A DNA stretch of 5,067 nt from Pseudomonadota bacterium (GCA_021815835.1 JAKAZN010000191.1:1-5067); one strand, 5' to 3'. Positions 1 to 5,067 are shown, counted from the stretch's first letter. Made by a program: numbers and translations. Notes: a model not told the origin generated them from the sequence alone.

Positions 1-103
1 CGCGCGCCCACTCGCCGCGCGCCTCCCACCACAGGGCCGCGAGCGCGCCCGACGCGCCCTCGGGCGGCGCCGGCGCGGCGCGGAACGCGACGAGATCGCT
101 CAC
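1..103 (-). CDS. Start of a conserved-type hypothetical protein (partial, runs off the left edge)
   Basis: A GTG codon at 103-101 overlaps the TGA stop of the preceding thiamine-diphosphate enzyme gene (GTGA, 4-nt overlap) and opens a frame that stays free of stops to the window edge (34 codons). The readable N-terminus begins MSDLVAFRAAPAPPEGASGA and continues into ALAALWWEARGEWAR. The W-W-x-A-x-G-x-W pattern near the N-terminus recalls short bacterial hypothetical proteins that open with an A-L-W-W-D-A-x-G-D-W-like segment; this resemblance is from memory and unverified. No Shine-Dalgarno precedes the GTG, so translation is probably coupled to the upstream gene in the same transcript. Function is unknown. 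The short visible length and high GC mean a chance open frame is possible, but the overlap geometry and protein-like start favour a real gene. Confidence 0.55.
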   Translation of the reverse strand, partial: MSDLVAFRAAPAPPEGASGALAALWWEARGEWAR

Positions 104-1785
104 GGCAGGCGTTCGCCGCGATCGTAGCGACGCCAGGCGCTCATTTGCAGCGCCGAGGTCAGGCAGTGCACCACCACGGGCTTCGTCTTCACGGCGAACG
201 CGCGCGCGATCGCGTCGGCAGCCTCCGATTCGTCGCGGATGGTGATGCCCTCGGCGCCGAAGCTGCGGCCCCAGGCGGCGAAATCGGGGTTGGTCAGACG
301 CATCGTGCTCATGAAGGGCCGGCCCGGATAGCGCATATGGGTGTGCATCCCGATCGTGCCGTACATGCCGTTATCGGAGATGATCATGATCGGATTGACG
401 CCATACTGGCACGCGGTCGCGATCTCGTTGCCCATCATCAGCGCCCCGCCATCGCCGAGGAACGCCACCACTTGCGTGTGCGGCCGGCGCAGCGCCGCGG
501 CGACCGCCATCGGCATCCCCGATCCCATCGCGCCCACCACGGACGACAGGAACATCTGCCCCGGCTTGAACTCCAGGTAGCGGTGGATGAAGGAGCCGAA
601 ATTGCCGGCATCCGACGTGACGGTGGCATCCGGCGCCAGATGGCGGTTCACCGCGCAGACGATCGCGGCGAAATTCACCCCGTCCGGCGCGGGATCCCAG
701 ACCGGTTCCAGCAATTCCCGATGGATCGCGTGCAGCCCGGCGACCCAGGGGCGGCGCTTCTCCGCCCCCGCCGGGGCGCCGCGCGCCAGCAGCGCGCGCA
801 CCACCTCGATCGGCGGGCAGGCGAGGCCGAGCTCCGCGTGCCAGACCCGGCCGATCTCGCCCGCGTCCGGCCAGACATGGACGAAGGGCAGTTGCGGCTG
901 CGGCGCCCTGGGGAAGCGGTAGGATTGGCTGACCGTGTCGGTCATGCGCTCGCCCAGCGCCACCATCAGGTCGGCCTTCTGCATCTCGCCCATCAGCTTC
1001 GGCGGCACGCGGATGCCCATGTAGCCGCCATAGTTCGGATGGCGCGCGTCGAAGAGCTGCGGGCGGCGATGGGTGGGGGAGACCGGCAGCACCCATGCCT
1101 CGGCCAGGCGACGGAGATCGTCGGTGACGGCGGGATCGTGCACGGCGTCGTCGGCCATCGCGCCGCCCACCAGGATCAGCGGGCGTTCCGCGGCGGCGAG
1201 CATCGCCGCCAGCCGATCGAGGTCCTGGCCGCGCGGACCGGACAGCGCGCGCGGGCGCGGCGCGTCGAGCGGCGCGTCGGTCGTGTCGTCGAAGATATCC
1301 TCGGGCAGGATCACCGCGACCGGGCCTTGCGTGCCCGATTCCGCCAGATGAAAGGCGCGGGCCAGCGCTTCGGAGGCCTGGTCGGGTTGGTTCACCTCGA
1401 TCACCTGCTTGGTGATGTCGGCGAGCAGCTTGGAATAATTCTGCTCCTGCAAGGCCTGGCGGCCGAAATCGGCGCGTTCGACCTGGCCCACCAGCACCAC
1501 CAGCGGCGTCGCGTCGTGATAGGCGGTGTGCAGCGCGACCATGGCGTTGGACAGACCCGGGCCGCGCGAGACCATCGCCACGCCGGCGCGCGGGCGCAGC
1601 CTGCCGTCGGCGACCGCCATGAAGGCCGCGCCCGCCTCGTGGCGGCAGACGATGACCTGGATCGCGTTCATGTCGCTCAGCGCGTTGGTGAGACCGATAT
1701 AGCTCTCGCCGGGGACGCAGAAGATGCGGTCGATGTCGTGGGCGTTGAGGCTTTCGGCGAGCAGGCGGGCGACGGTGCGGGACAT
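100..1785 (-). CDS. Thiamine-diphosphate-dependent enzyme, acetolactate synthase large-subunit-like (561 aa)
   Basis: The protein shows the three-domain layout of the acetolactate synthase/pyruvate oxidase/benzoylformate decarboxylase superfamily: a PYR domain at about 4-165, a central domain at about 186-330 and a diphosphate-binding domain at about 370-545. The cofactor-activating glutamate is E50 in CRHEAGAAFMA. The metal and diphosphate motif begins with GDG at 444-446 and ends with D471-N472, where most relatives have Asn-Asn. Length is normal for the family. Such enzymes decarboxylate a 2-oxo acid and may add the product to a second carbonyl compound; the substrate cannot be read here. 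The central segment LGERMTDTVSQ lacks the Asp-Asp-Arg of the FAD-binding region of biosynthetic acetohydroxyacid synthase, and no ilvH-like small subunit is adjacent, so a branched-chain amino acid role is doubtful. The ATG at 1785 is chosen because GGAAGGA sits 8 nt before it and MSRTVARLL starts the PYR fold. The frame stays open far upstream, but only as an antisense artefact. It is divergent from an XRE/cupin regulator and overlaps the next gene by 4 nt. Confidence 0.93.
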   Translation of the reverse strand: MSRTVARLLAESLNAHDIDRIFCVPGESYIGLTNALSDMNAIQVIVCRHEAGAAFMAVADGRLRPRAGVAMVSRGPGLSNAMVALHTAYHDATPLVVLVGQVERADFGRQALQEQNYSKLLADITKQVIEVNQPDQASEALARAFHLAESGTQGPVAVILPEDIFDDTTDAPLDAPRPRALSGPRGQDLDRLAAMLAAAERPLILVGGAMADDAVHDPAVTDDLRRLAEAWVLPVSPTHRRPQLFDARHPNYGGYMGIRVPPKLMGEMQKADLMVALGERMTDTVSQSYRFPRAPQPQLPFVHVWPDAGEIGRVWHAELGLACPPIEVVRALLARGAPAGAEKRRPWVAGLHAIHRELLEPVWDPAPDGVNFAAIVCAVNRHLAPDATVTSDAGNFGSFIHRYLEFKPGQMFLSSVVGAMGSGMPMAVAAALRRPHTQVVAFLGDGGALMMGNEIATACQYGVNPIMIISDNGMYGTIGMHTHMRYPGRPFMSTMRLTNPDFAAWGRSFGAEGITIRDESEAADAIARAFAVKTKPVVVHCLTSALQMSAWRRYDRGERLP

Positions 1786-1793
1786 GCGGACGA

Positions 1794-1800
1794 TCCTTCC
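1794..1800 (-). promoter_or_regulatory. Shine-Dalgarno of the thiamine-diphosphate enzyme gene
   Basis: On the minus strand GGAAGGA lies 8 nt before the ATG at 1785. This fixes the start and rejects the long open frame continuing upstream across the divergent regulator. A second AGGAGG-like run lies further upstream on the same strand (about 1809-1815), but no start codon sits at the right distance from it. Confidence 0.75.
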
Positions 1801-1832
1801 TCGGGCCGGCCTCCTGGGGCGGGCTTTGCGCC

Positions 1833-1862
1833 ACGATAGGGCGGGATCCGCGGGGGTGCCAA
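1833..1862 (-). promoter_or_regulatory. Candidate sigma-70 promoter for the thiamine-diphosphate enzyme gene
   Basis: Reading the minus strand, a -35-like TTGGCA (1862-1857) is followed after 18 bp by a -10-like TATCGT (1838-1833). Transcription would start near 1826, giving a leader of about 40 nt that contains the Shine-Dalgarno at 1794-1800. The -35 matches TTGACA at five of six bases and the -10 matches TATAAT at four of six. The spacing and position are good, but no experimental data are available and the assignment is by eye. Confidence 0.45.
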
Positions 1863-1923
1863 ACCGGCGAGCGTTCGGCGCGGCGGTTCGGTCAGGCGCG
1901 CGACGTCTCGGGCGCCGGTTCGC

Positions 1924-1959
1924 TTGCCGATTGACTCCATTATCATAGAATCGCATCCT
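1924..1959 (+). promoter_or_regulatory. AT-rich promoter/operator island before the XRE/cupin regulator
   Basis: In an otherwise very GC-rich window the 21 bp at 1931-1951 are about 71 % A+T. Two overlapping plus-strand promoter readings are possible. One is TTGCCG (1924-1929), 16 bp, TAGAAT (1946-1951). The other is TTGACT (1931-1936), 17 bp, CATCCT (1954-1959). The first would start transcription near 1958, leaving only about 8 nt before the ATG. On the minus strand the same island carries TATGAT (1948-1943), a possible secondary -10 toward the enzyme gene. XRE/cupin regulators commonly bind such sites beside their own start, so this is also the most likely operator. Confidence 0.4.
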
Positions 1960-1980
1960 CTCCGGATGCCAGCCGATTCT
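1947..1980. repeat. Imperfect inverted repeat spanning the regulator start codon
   Basis: The left arm AGAATCGCATCC (1947-1958) pairs with GGATGC (1964-1969) and then, after a 5-nt bulge, with GATTCT (1975-1980). This gives 12 pairs around a 5-nt loop TCTCC. The regulator ATG (1966-1968) lies inside the right arm. It could be a protein-binding operator in DNA or, if transcription begins upstream of 1947, an RNA hairpin hiding the start codon. Which of the two applies depends on the transcription start. Confidence 0.45.
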
Positions 1981-2547
1981 CCCCCGATCGACACTCTCCT
2001 CGGCACGCGAATCCACACCCTCCGCGCCGCGCAGGGCCTGACCCTCGATGCCCTCGCCCGGCGCGCGGGCGTGAGCCGGGCCATGCTCTCGCGGATCGAG
2101 CGCGGGGAATCCAGCCCTACCGCGCAGCTTCTGAACCGGATCTGCGGCGGCCTCGGCGTCACGCTCTCCGCCCTGTTCGCCGGGGCCGACACCCCGCCTA
2201 CGCCGCTCGCCCGCCACGCCGATCAGCCGCTCTGGCGCGATCCGGCCAGCGGCTATCTCCGCCGCGCCGTCTCGCCGCCCGGCCCCGGGGTTTCCGTCGA
2301 TATCGTGGAAATCATCTTCCCCCCGAGCGGCGATGTCGCCTTCGCGCCGCAGCGCCTGCCGGAGGCCGATCAGCAGATCTGGATCCTCGCCGGCCACCTG
2401 GAGGTGACAATGGGCGCGGCGCCGATCCGCCTGGAGACGGGCGATTGCCTGCGCACCGGCCTCGACCGGCCGATCCGCTTCCGCAACCCCTCCGCCGATC
2501 CCGTCCGCTACGCCGTGATCGTCAGCCATCGTGCGCGCACGCCATGA
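1966..2547 (+). CDS. XRE-family transcriptional regulator with C-terminal cupin domain (193 aa)
   Basis: A DNA-binding regulator. Residues about 11-71 form an XRE/Cro-type helix-turn-helix (TLRAAQGLTLDALARRAGVS then RAMLSRIERGESSPT), and about 113-188 form a cupin-like beta-barrel (QQIWILAGHLEV, then LETGDCLRTGLDRPIRFRN) of the kind that usually binds a small ligand. The family's usual size is about 180-200 residues. The two cupin motifs have lost their normal metal ligands: Gln at about 136 stands for Glu, and I170 stands for the His of the P-H-x-F-x-N pattern. A ligand sensor is therefore more likely than an enzyme. The ATG at 1966 is preferred over an in-frame TTG at 1924, which would add 14 residues inside the promoter island. 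Neither has a clear Shine-Dalgarno, so near-leaderless translation is possible. The gene overlaps the next by ATGA and is divergent from the thiamine-diphosphate enzyme, its probable target along with itself. Confidence 0.92.
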   Translation: MPADSPPIDTLLGTRIHTLRAAQGLTLDALARRAGVSRAMLSRIERGESSPTAQLLNRICGGLGVTLSALFAGADTPPTPLARHADQPLWRDPASGYLRRAVSPPGPGVSVDIVEIIFPPSGDVAFAPQRLPEADQQIWILAGHLEVTMGAAPIRLETGDCLRTGLDRPIRFRNPSADPVRYAVIVSHRARTP

Positions 2548-3089
2548 CCGATCCCGCAAACCCACCCGTCACGATCCGCATGTTGGGTGCCGCCGAGGCC
2601 GTCGCGGCGCGCGACGCGCTGGCCGCCCTTCTGGTCGATGCGGTCGCGCATGGCGCCTCGGTCAATTTCATGGCCGGGTTCACCGCGGCGGCGGCGCGGG
2701 ATTTCTGGGACGGCCAGGTCCCGGGGATCGCGGCCGGCGCGCGGCATCTGCTGGTGGCCGAAGCGGGGTCGGAGCTGGTGGGCTGCGTCGTGCTGAGCTT
2801 CGCGCAGCAGCCGAACGCGCCGCATCGGGCCGAGCTCGGCAAGATGCTGGTCCATTCGGCGCGGCGCCGGCGGGGGATCGGCCGCCGCCTGCTCGGCGCG
2901 GCGGAGGACGCCGCGTTGGCGGCCGGGCGGCGCTTGCTGCTGCTGGATACCGAGGCGGGCAGCGCGGGCGAGATGCTCTATCGCAGCCGCGGGTGGATCA
3001 CGATCGGCTCCGTGCCGGACCACGCCTTCACCCCGGACGGGCGGCTGGCGGCGACGACGATGTTCTACAAGGTCCTGGCCGGCGCATAG
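2544..3089 (+). CDS. GNAT-family N-acetyltransferase (181 aa)
   Basis: A predicted acetyl-CoA-dependent acetyltransferase that moves the acetyl group to an amine of a small molecule or protein. Acetyl-CoA-binding motif A is visible as LGKMLVHSARRRRGIGRRLL (about 99-117), with R108-x-x-G111-x-G113 as the pyrophosphate-binding turn. Motif B follows as EMLYRSRGWITIGSVPDHA (about 143-161). The N-terminal VAHGASVNFM segment recalls GNATs grouped with tabtoxin-resistance acetyltransferases; this is family memory, not a proven substrate. The ATG at 2544 overlaps the regulator stop (ATGA) and no Shine-Dalgarno is seen, so translation is likely coupled. A longer frame beginning at 2445 would run antiparallel to no signal and overlap the regulator by about 100 nt, so it is rejected. 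The operon with an XRE/cupin regulator suggests ligand-induced expression. It could modify a toxic amino compound or a metabolite of the neighbouring enzyme. Confidence 0.9.
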   Translation: MTDPANPPVTIRMLGAAEAVAARDALAALLVDAVAHGASVNFMAGFTAAAARDFWDGQVPGIAAGARHLLVAEAGSELVGCVVLSFAQQPNAPHRAELGKMLVHSARRRRGIGRRLLGAAEDAALAAGRRLLLLDTEAGSAGEMLYRSRGWITIGSVPDHAFTPDGRLAATTMFYKVLAGA

Positions 3090-3113
3090 GCCCGACGCCC
3101 GGCGGCGTCAGGC
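3090..3113. terminator. Candidate bidirectional terminator hairpin between convergent genes
   Basis: GACGCC (3094-3099), loop CGGC, GGCGTC (3104-3109) form a perfect 6-bp stem. Flanking GCC and GGC extend it to 10 positions with one C-A mismatch on the plus strand; on the minus-strand RNA that pair becomes a U-G wobble. It fills the gap between the acetyltransferase stop (3087-3089) and the transporter stop (3110-3108) and overlaps the latter. Neither side has a run of T, so this is a weak-form or Rho-assisted terminator at best. Confidence 0.5.
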
Positions 3114-4328
3114 AACCCGCCGCCGCGCCTCGATATCCGGCAGCAGCGCCGTCAGCATCCCGAGCACCGGCAGGAACGCGCAGACCCGATAGACGAACTC
3201 GATGCTGGTCCAGTCCGCCACCGCGCCCAGCACCGCCGCGCCCAGCCCCGCCATCCCAAAGGCGAAGCCGAAGAACATCCCCGACACCATCCCGACCCGG
3301 CCGGGCATCAGCTCCTGCGCATAGACCACGATCGCCGAGAAGGCCGAGGACAGCACGAGCCCGATCACCACGCTGAGCCCGATCGTGGCCGCGAGTCCGA
3401 CATAGGGCAGCACCAGGGTAAACGGCAGCACGCCCAGGATGGAGCCCCAGATCACCCGCCGCCGCCCGAACCGGTCGCCGATCGGCCCGCCGACGATGAT
3501 ACCGACCGCCGAGGCGGCGAGAAACACGAACAGGCAGATCTGCGCGTCCTGCGTGGTCAGATGGAAATGATCCATCAGGTAGAAGATGTAGTAGCTGTTG
3601 ATGCTGGCCAGGTAGAAGAATTTCGAGAACATCAGGGTCAGCAGCACCGCCATCGCCCGGCTCACCTGCCGGCGCGGCAGCGCGGAGACCCGCCCTGCCG
3701 CGCTGCGCGCCGGCGTGCGCGTCCGTCCGCGGGTCTGGTACCACCGCCCGAGCGCGGTCAGGATCGCCATGCCCCCCAGCGCGGCCAGCGCGAACCAGGC
3801 GAGGCTGGCGCGTCCATGCGGCAGGATGACGAACGCCGCGAGCAGCGGGCCGAGCGACTGGCCGAACGTGCCCCCCACCTGGAACACCGATTGCGCGAGC
3901 CCGTGCCGCCCGCCCGATGCGAGCCGGGCGATGCGCGAGGATTCCGGATGGAAGATCGAGGAGCCGATCCCAAGCATCGCCGCCCCCACGATCAGCCAGG
4001 CGAAGCTGTCCGCGCGCGCCAGGATCAGCAGGCCGGTCAGGGTGAAGCCCATGCCGAAGGGCAGCGAATAGGGTTTCGGGCGGCGATCGGTATAGAGCCC
4101 GATCAACGGCTGCAGCAGCGAGGCCGCGCTCTGGTACGTCAAGGTCAGCAGGCCGATCTGGCCGAAGCTGAGATCGAACCCGCCCTTCAGCATCGGATAG
4201 ATCGCCGGCAGCAGCGACTGCATCATGTCGTTGAGCAGATGGCAGAGGCTGATCGCGCCGAGGACCGGGAACGCGACGGCTTGGGCGATCGCGGCCGGCT
4301 GGGTCGCCGCGAGGGTGGACTGGCTCAA
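3108..4328 (-). CDS. MFS transporter, fosmidomycin-resistance (Fsr)-like (406 aa)
   Basis: An inner-membrane proton-driven exporter of the major facilitator superfamily. About twelve hydrophobic segments are seen (roughly 17-38, 56-76, 90-105, 109-127, 150-170, 173-193, then 228-250, 262-282, 293-312, 314-338, 345-367, 378-397) with a basic central loop at about 195-225. The signature loop after segment 2 reads GLYTDRRPKP (77-86), and its counterpart after segment 8 reads GPIGDRFGRRRVI (281-293). CHLLNDMMQSLLPAIYP, FGQIGLLTLTYQ, GIGSSIFHPESSR and GGRHGLAQSVFQVGG are typical of the Fsr group. E. coli Fsr is, to my knowledge, also 406 residues. The start chosen is TTG at 4328, preceded at 8 nt by GAGAAGG. 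An in-frame GTG at 4382 would add 18 mostly polar, basic residues and has no clear Shine-Dalgarno. The true substrate is unknown; Fsr-like proteins are often annotated for fosmidomycin without proof. It converges on the acetyltransferase and lies in line with, but about 200 bp from, the flavin enzyme. Confidence 0.93.
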   Translation of the reverse strand: MSQSTLAATQPAAIAQAVAFPVLGAISLCHLLNDMMQSLLPAIYPMLKGGFDLSFGQIGLLTLTYQSAASLLQPLIGLYTDRRPKPYSLPFGMGFTLTGLLILARADSFAWLIVGAAMLGIGSSIFHPESSRIARLASGGRHGLAQSVFQVGGTFGQSLGPLLAAFVILPHGRASLAWFALAALGGMAILTALGRWYQTRGRTRTPARSAAGRVSALPRRQVSRAMAVLLTLMFSKFFYLASINSYYIFYLMDHFHLTTQDAQICLFVFLAASAVGIIVGGPIGDRFGRRRVIWGSILGVLPFTLVLPYVGLAATIGLSVVIGLVLSSAFSAIVVYAQELMPGRVGMVSGMFFGFAFGMAGLGAAVLGAVADWTSIEFVYRVCAFLPVLGMLTALLPDIEARRRVA

Positions 4329-4336
4329 TGGAAGTA

Positions 4337-4343
4337 CCTTCTC
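4337..4343 (-). promoter_or_regulatory. Shine-Dalgarno deciding the transporter TTG start
   Basis: Minus-strand GAGAAGG ends 8 nt before the TTG at 4328. The upstream GTG at 4382 lacks such a site, so this element is the main reason to prefer the 406-residue protein. A -10-like TATGTT at 4390-4385 would start transcription near 4378, after the GTG, which agrees with this choice but has only a weak -35. Confidence 0.6.
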
Positions 4344-4466
4344 GGCCGGAGCGCGGCGGGATCGCGTGCCTCGGGCTTTCACCCAACATAGACCCGATCG
4401 CGCGCGCCGCGACCGTGGCGGGCGGGAATACCAGGATCGAGGTTTTCGCCGGCCTCCAGCCCCCTC

Positions 4467-4542
4467 CCCGCGCGGCCTGGGCCGCGACCTAATGCCCGCG
4501 CGGCCTGGGCCGCGACCTAATGCCCGCGCGGCTTACGCCGCG
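4467..4542. repeat. 28-bp tandem duplication with three equally spaced hairpins
   Basis: Two exact copies of a 28-bp unit (4467-4494 and 4495-4522, starting CCCGCGCGGCCTGGGCCGCG) are followed by the first 10 bases of a third. Each copy holds a CGCGGC/GCCGCG stem with a 4-nt loop (4471-4486 and 4499-4514). The same stem recurs exactly 28 bp on at 4527-4542, where its loop contains the stop codon of the flavin oxidoreductase. No T-tract follows on either strand. A transcription end signal or mRNA 3' end protector for the minus-strand gene is plausible. As a repeat it is certain; its function is inferred. Confidence 0.85.
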
Positions 4543-5067
4543 GCCCGCCGTGCGTCCGCGATCACCTCGTCGAGCGCCGGCTTCACCTGCCGCATGAACA
4601 CATCGAGCGTCTCGATCACCACCTCCTTCGGGGTCTGCGCGTAGTGGTTGATGAGGGTGATGTATTCGGCCGGAAACACGCGCCATTGCTCCACCAGCTG
4701 ACGGCGGACCTCATCGACGGTGCCGAACACGAACAGGCCGGAATTGACCAGGGAGCCGAAATAATCGTCGTTCTCCACCGTCCGCCGGCCCATCGCGGCG
4801 TAGAAATTCTTCCAGATATCCAGATCGTATTTGCGGATCCGGTCGAGCGCGTCCTCGCGCGACCGCCCGATCTGCACCCAGCGCACCAGGCACTGGTTCT
4901 GCCCCGGCGCGAAGCTGCGCCCGGCGGAAGCGGCCGCGGTCCGGTAGTGTTCCGCCAAGGGTCCGGCCGAGCCGATCGAGGTGAAATAGGTCGGCACGAA
5001 GCCGTGCTTGCCGCAGAAGGCGATGGTTTCCGGGCTGCCGCTGCCGGAGACGAACACCGGCGGATGC
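4533..5067 (-). CDS. LLM-class flavin-dependent oxidoreductase (C-terminal part, runs off the right edge)
   Basis: About 177 codons of the C-terminal half of a luciferase-like monooxygenase-family protein, a reduced-flavin (FMN or F420) dependent TIM-barrel enzyme. The readable part opens HPPVFVSGSGSPETIAF, a late barrel strand and flavin-phosphate region of the family. It continues through QCLVRWVQIGRSREDALDRI, NSGLFVFGTVDEVRRQLVEQ and the usual end LDVFMRQVKPALDEV. The family is typically about 330-400 residues, so roughly half is missing beyond 5067. An internal GTG at 5057 is not a credible start because the frame continues upstream with family-like residues. The stop is TAA at 4535-4533, inside a hairpin loop. 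Substrate cannot be stated; relatives act on alkanesulfonates, long-chain alkanes, nitrilotriacetate and many unknown compounds. Confidence 0.85.
   Translation of the reverse strand, partial: HPPVFVSGSGSPETIAFCGKHGFVPTYFTSIGSAGPLAEHYRTAAASAGRSFAPGQNQCLVRWVQIGRSREDALDRIRKYDLDIWKNFYAAMGRRTVENDDYFGSLVNSGLFVFGTVDEVRRQLVEQWRVFPAEYITLINHYAQTPKEVVIETLDVFMRQVKPALDEVIADARRAAA

Noticed and set aside
145..1839. Very long plus-strand open frame opposite the thiamine-diphosphate enzyme gene
   Set aside because: It is rich in Arg, His, Gly and Ala with no recognisable domain, as expected from antisense reading of a GC-rich gene. The opposite strand has clear catalytic motifs and a Shine-Dalgarno.
1857..1873. 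Sigma-54 type -24/-12 promoter at the TGGCAC on the minus strand
   Set aside because: The TGGCAC element is present, but the required GC of the -12 TTGC element is not at the right spacing. A sigma-70 reading fits better.
1862..1920. 8-bp inverted repeat AACCGGCG / CGCCGGTT, 43 bp apart, as a looping operator pair
   Set aside because: The arms are short and GC-rich, so such pairs arise by chance in a 180-bp region of this composition. No extension of similarity was seen beyond 8 bp.
1786..2565. N-terminal extension of about 260 codons on the thiamine-diphosphate enzyme
   Set aside because: The frame is open across the divergent regulator, but the extension reads as Arg/Gly/Asp-rich antisense sequence. 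The family fold begins at the ATG at 1785, which has a good Shine-Dalgarno.
2531..3376. Plus-strand open frame overlapping the acetyltransferase and the transporter 3' end
   Set aside because: Low-complexity Arg/Gly/Pro/Ala translation in a shifted frame; the acetyltransferase and transporter frames carry the family motifs.
3028..4389. Second long minus-strand frame over the transporter
   Set aside because: A frame-shifted shadow with no hydrophobic segments, while the overlapping frame gives a clean twelve-segment MFS protein.
3561..4391. Long plus-strand frame opposite the transporter
   Set aside because: Rich in Arg, Gln, Glu and His without a domain; typical antisense of a GC-rich membrane protein gene.
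4467..4542. CRISPR array or transposon end from the short repeats
   Set aside because: The repeats are head to tail without spacers, there are only two full copies, and no cas or transposase gene is near. A simple tandem duplication of a hairpin explains them.

Overview
This is a high-GC window (roughly 70 % G+C by eye) with tightly packed genes, several 4-bp start/stop overlaps and GTG and TTG starts alongside ATG. Together with the protein types this suggests an alphaproteobacterium, possibly of the Rhodospirillales/Acetobacteraceae kind. The lineage is inferred from style and cannot be proven here. Six protein genes are supported: four complete, and two cut by the window edges.

Left part (1-1785, minus strand): a complete 561-residue thiamine-diphosphate-dependent enzyme of the acetolactate synthase/benzoylformate decarboxylase superfamily. 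Its stop codon overlaps the GTG start of a further minus-strand gene, of which only the first 34 codons are in the window. Middle (1786-1965): a 180-bp divergent control region. It holds a good Shine-Dalgarno and a plausible sigma-70 promoter for the enzyme, an AT-rich island, and an imperfect inverted repeat that covers the start codon of the opposite gene. Right of it (1966-3089, plus strand): a two-gene operon, an XRE-type helix-turn-helix/cupin regulator followed, with an ATGA overlap, by a GNAT acetyltransferase.

Right part (3108-5067, minus strand): a complete major-facilitator transporter closely resembling the fosmidomycin-resistance (Fsr) family converges on the acetyltransferase, with 18 bp between the two genes and a strong GC hairpin over the junction. 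Upstream of it lies a 204-bp spacer carrying an exact 28-bp tandem duplication and three equally spaced hairpins. Then comes the C-terminal part of an LLM-class flavin-dependent oxidoreductase that runs off the window.

Working model (inference): the XRE/cupin protein senses a small molecule and controls both its own operon with the acetyltransferase and the divergent thiamine-diphosphate enzyme. The Fsr-like exporter and the flavin enzyme are neighbours in separate transcription units. Nothing seen here is a CRISPR array, transposon, RNA gene or obvious defence system. The most unusual non-coding signal is the 28-bp-periodic hairpin array at 4467-4542, where the stop codon of the flavin enzyme falls inside a GUAA tetraloop.
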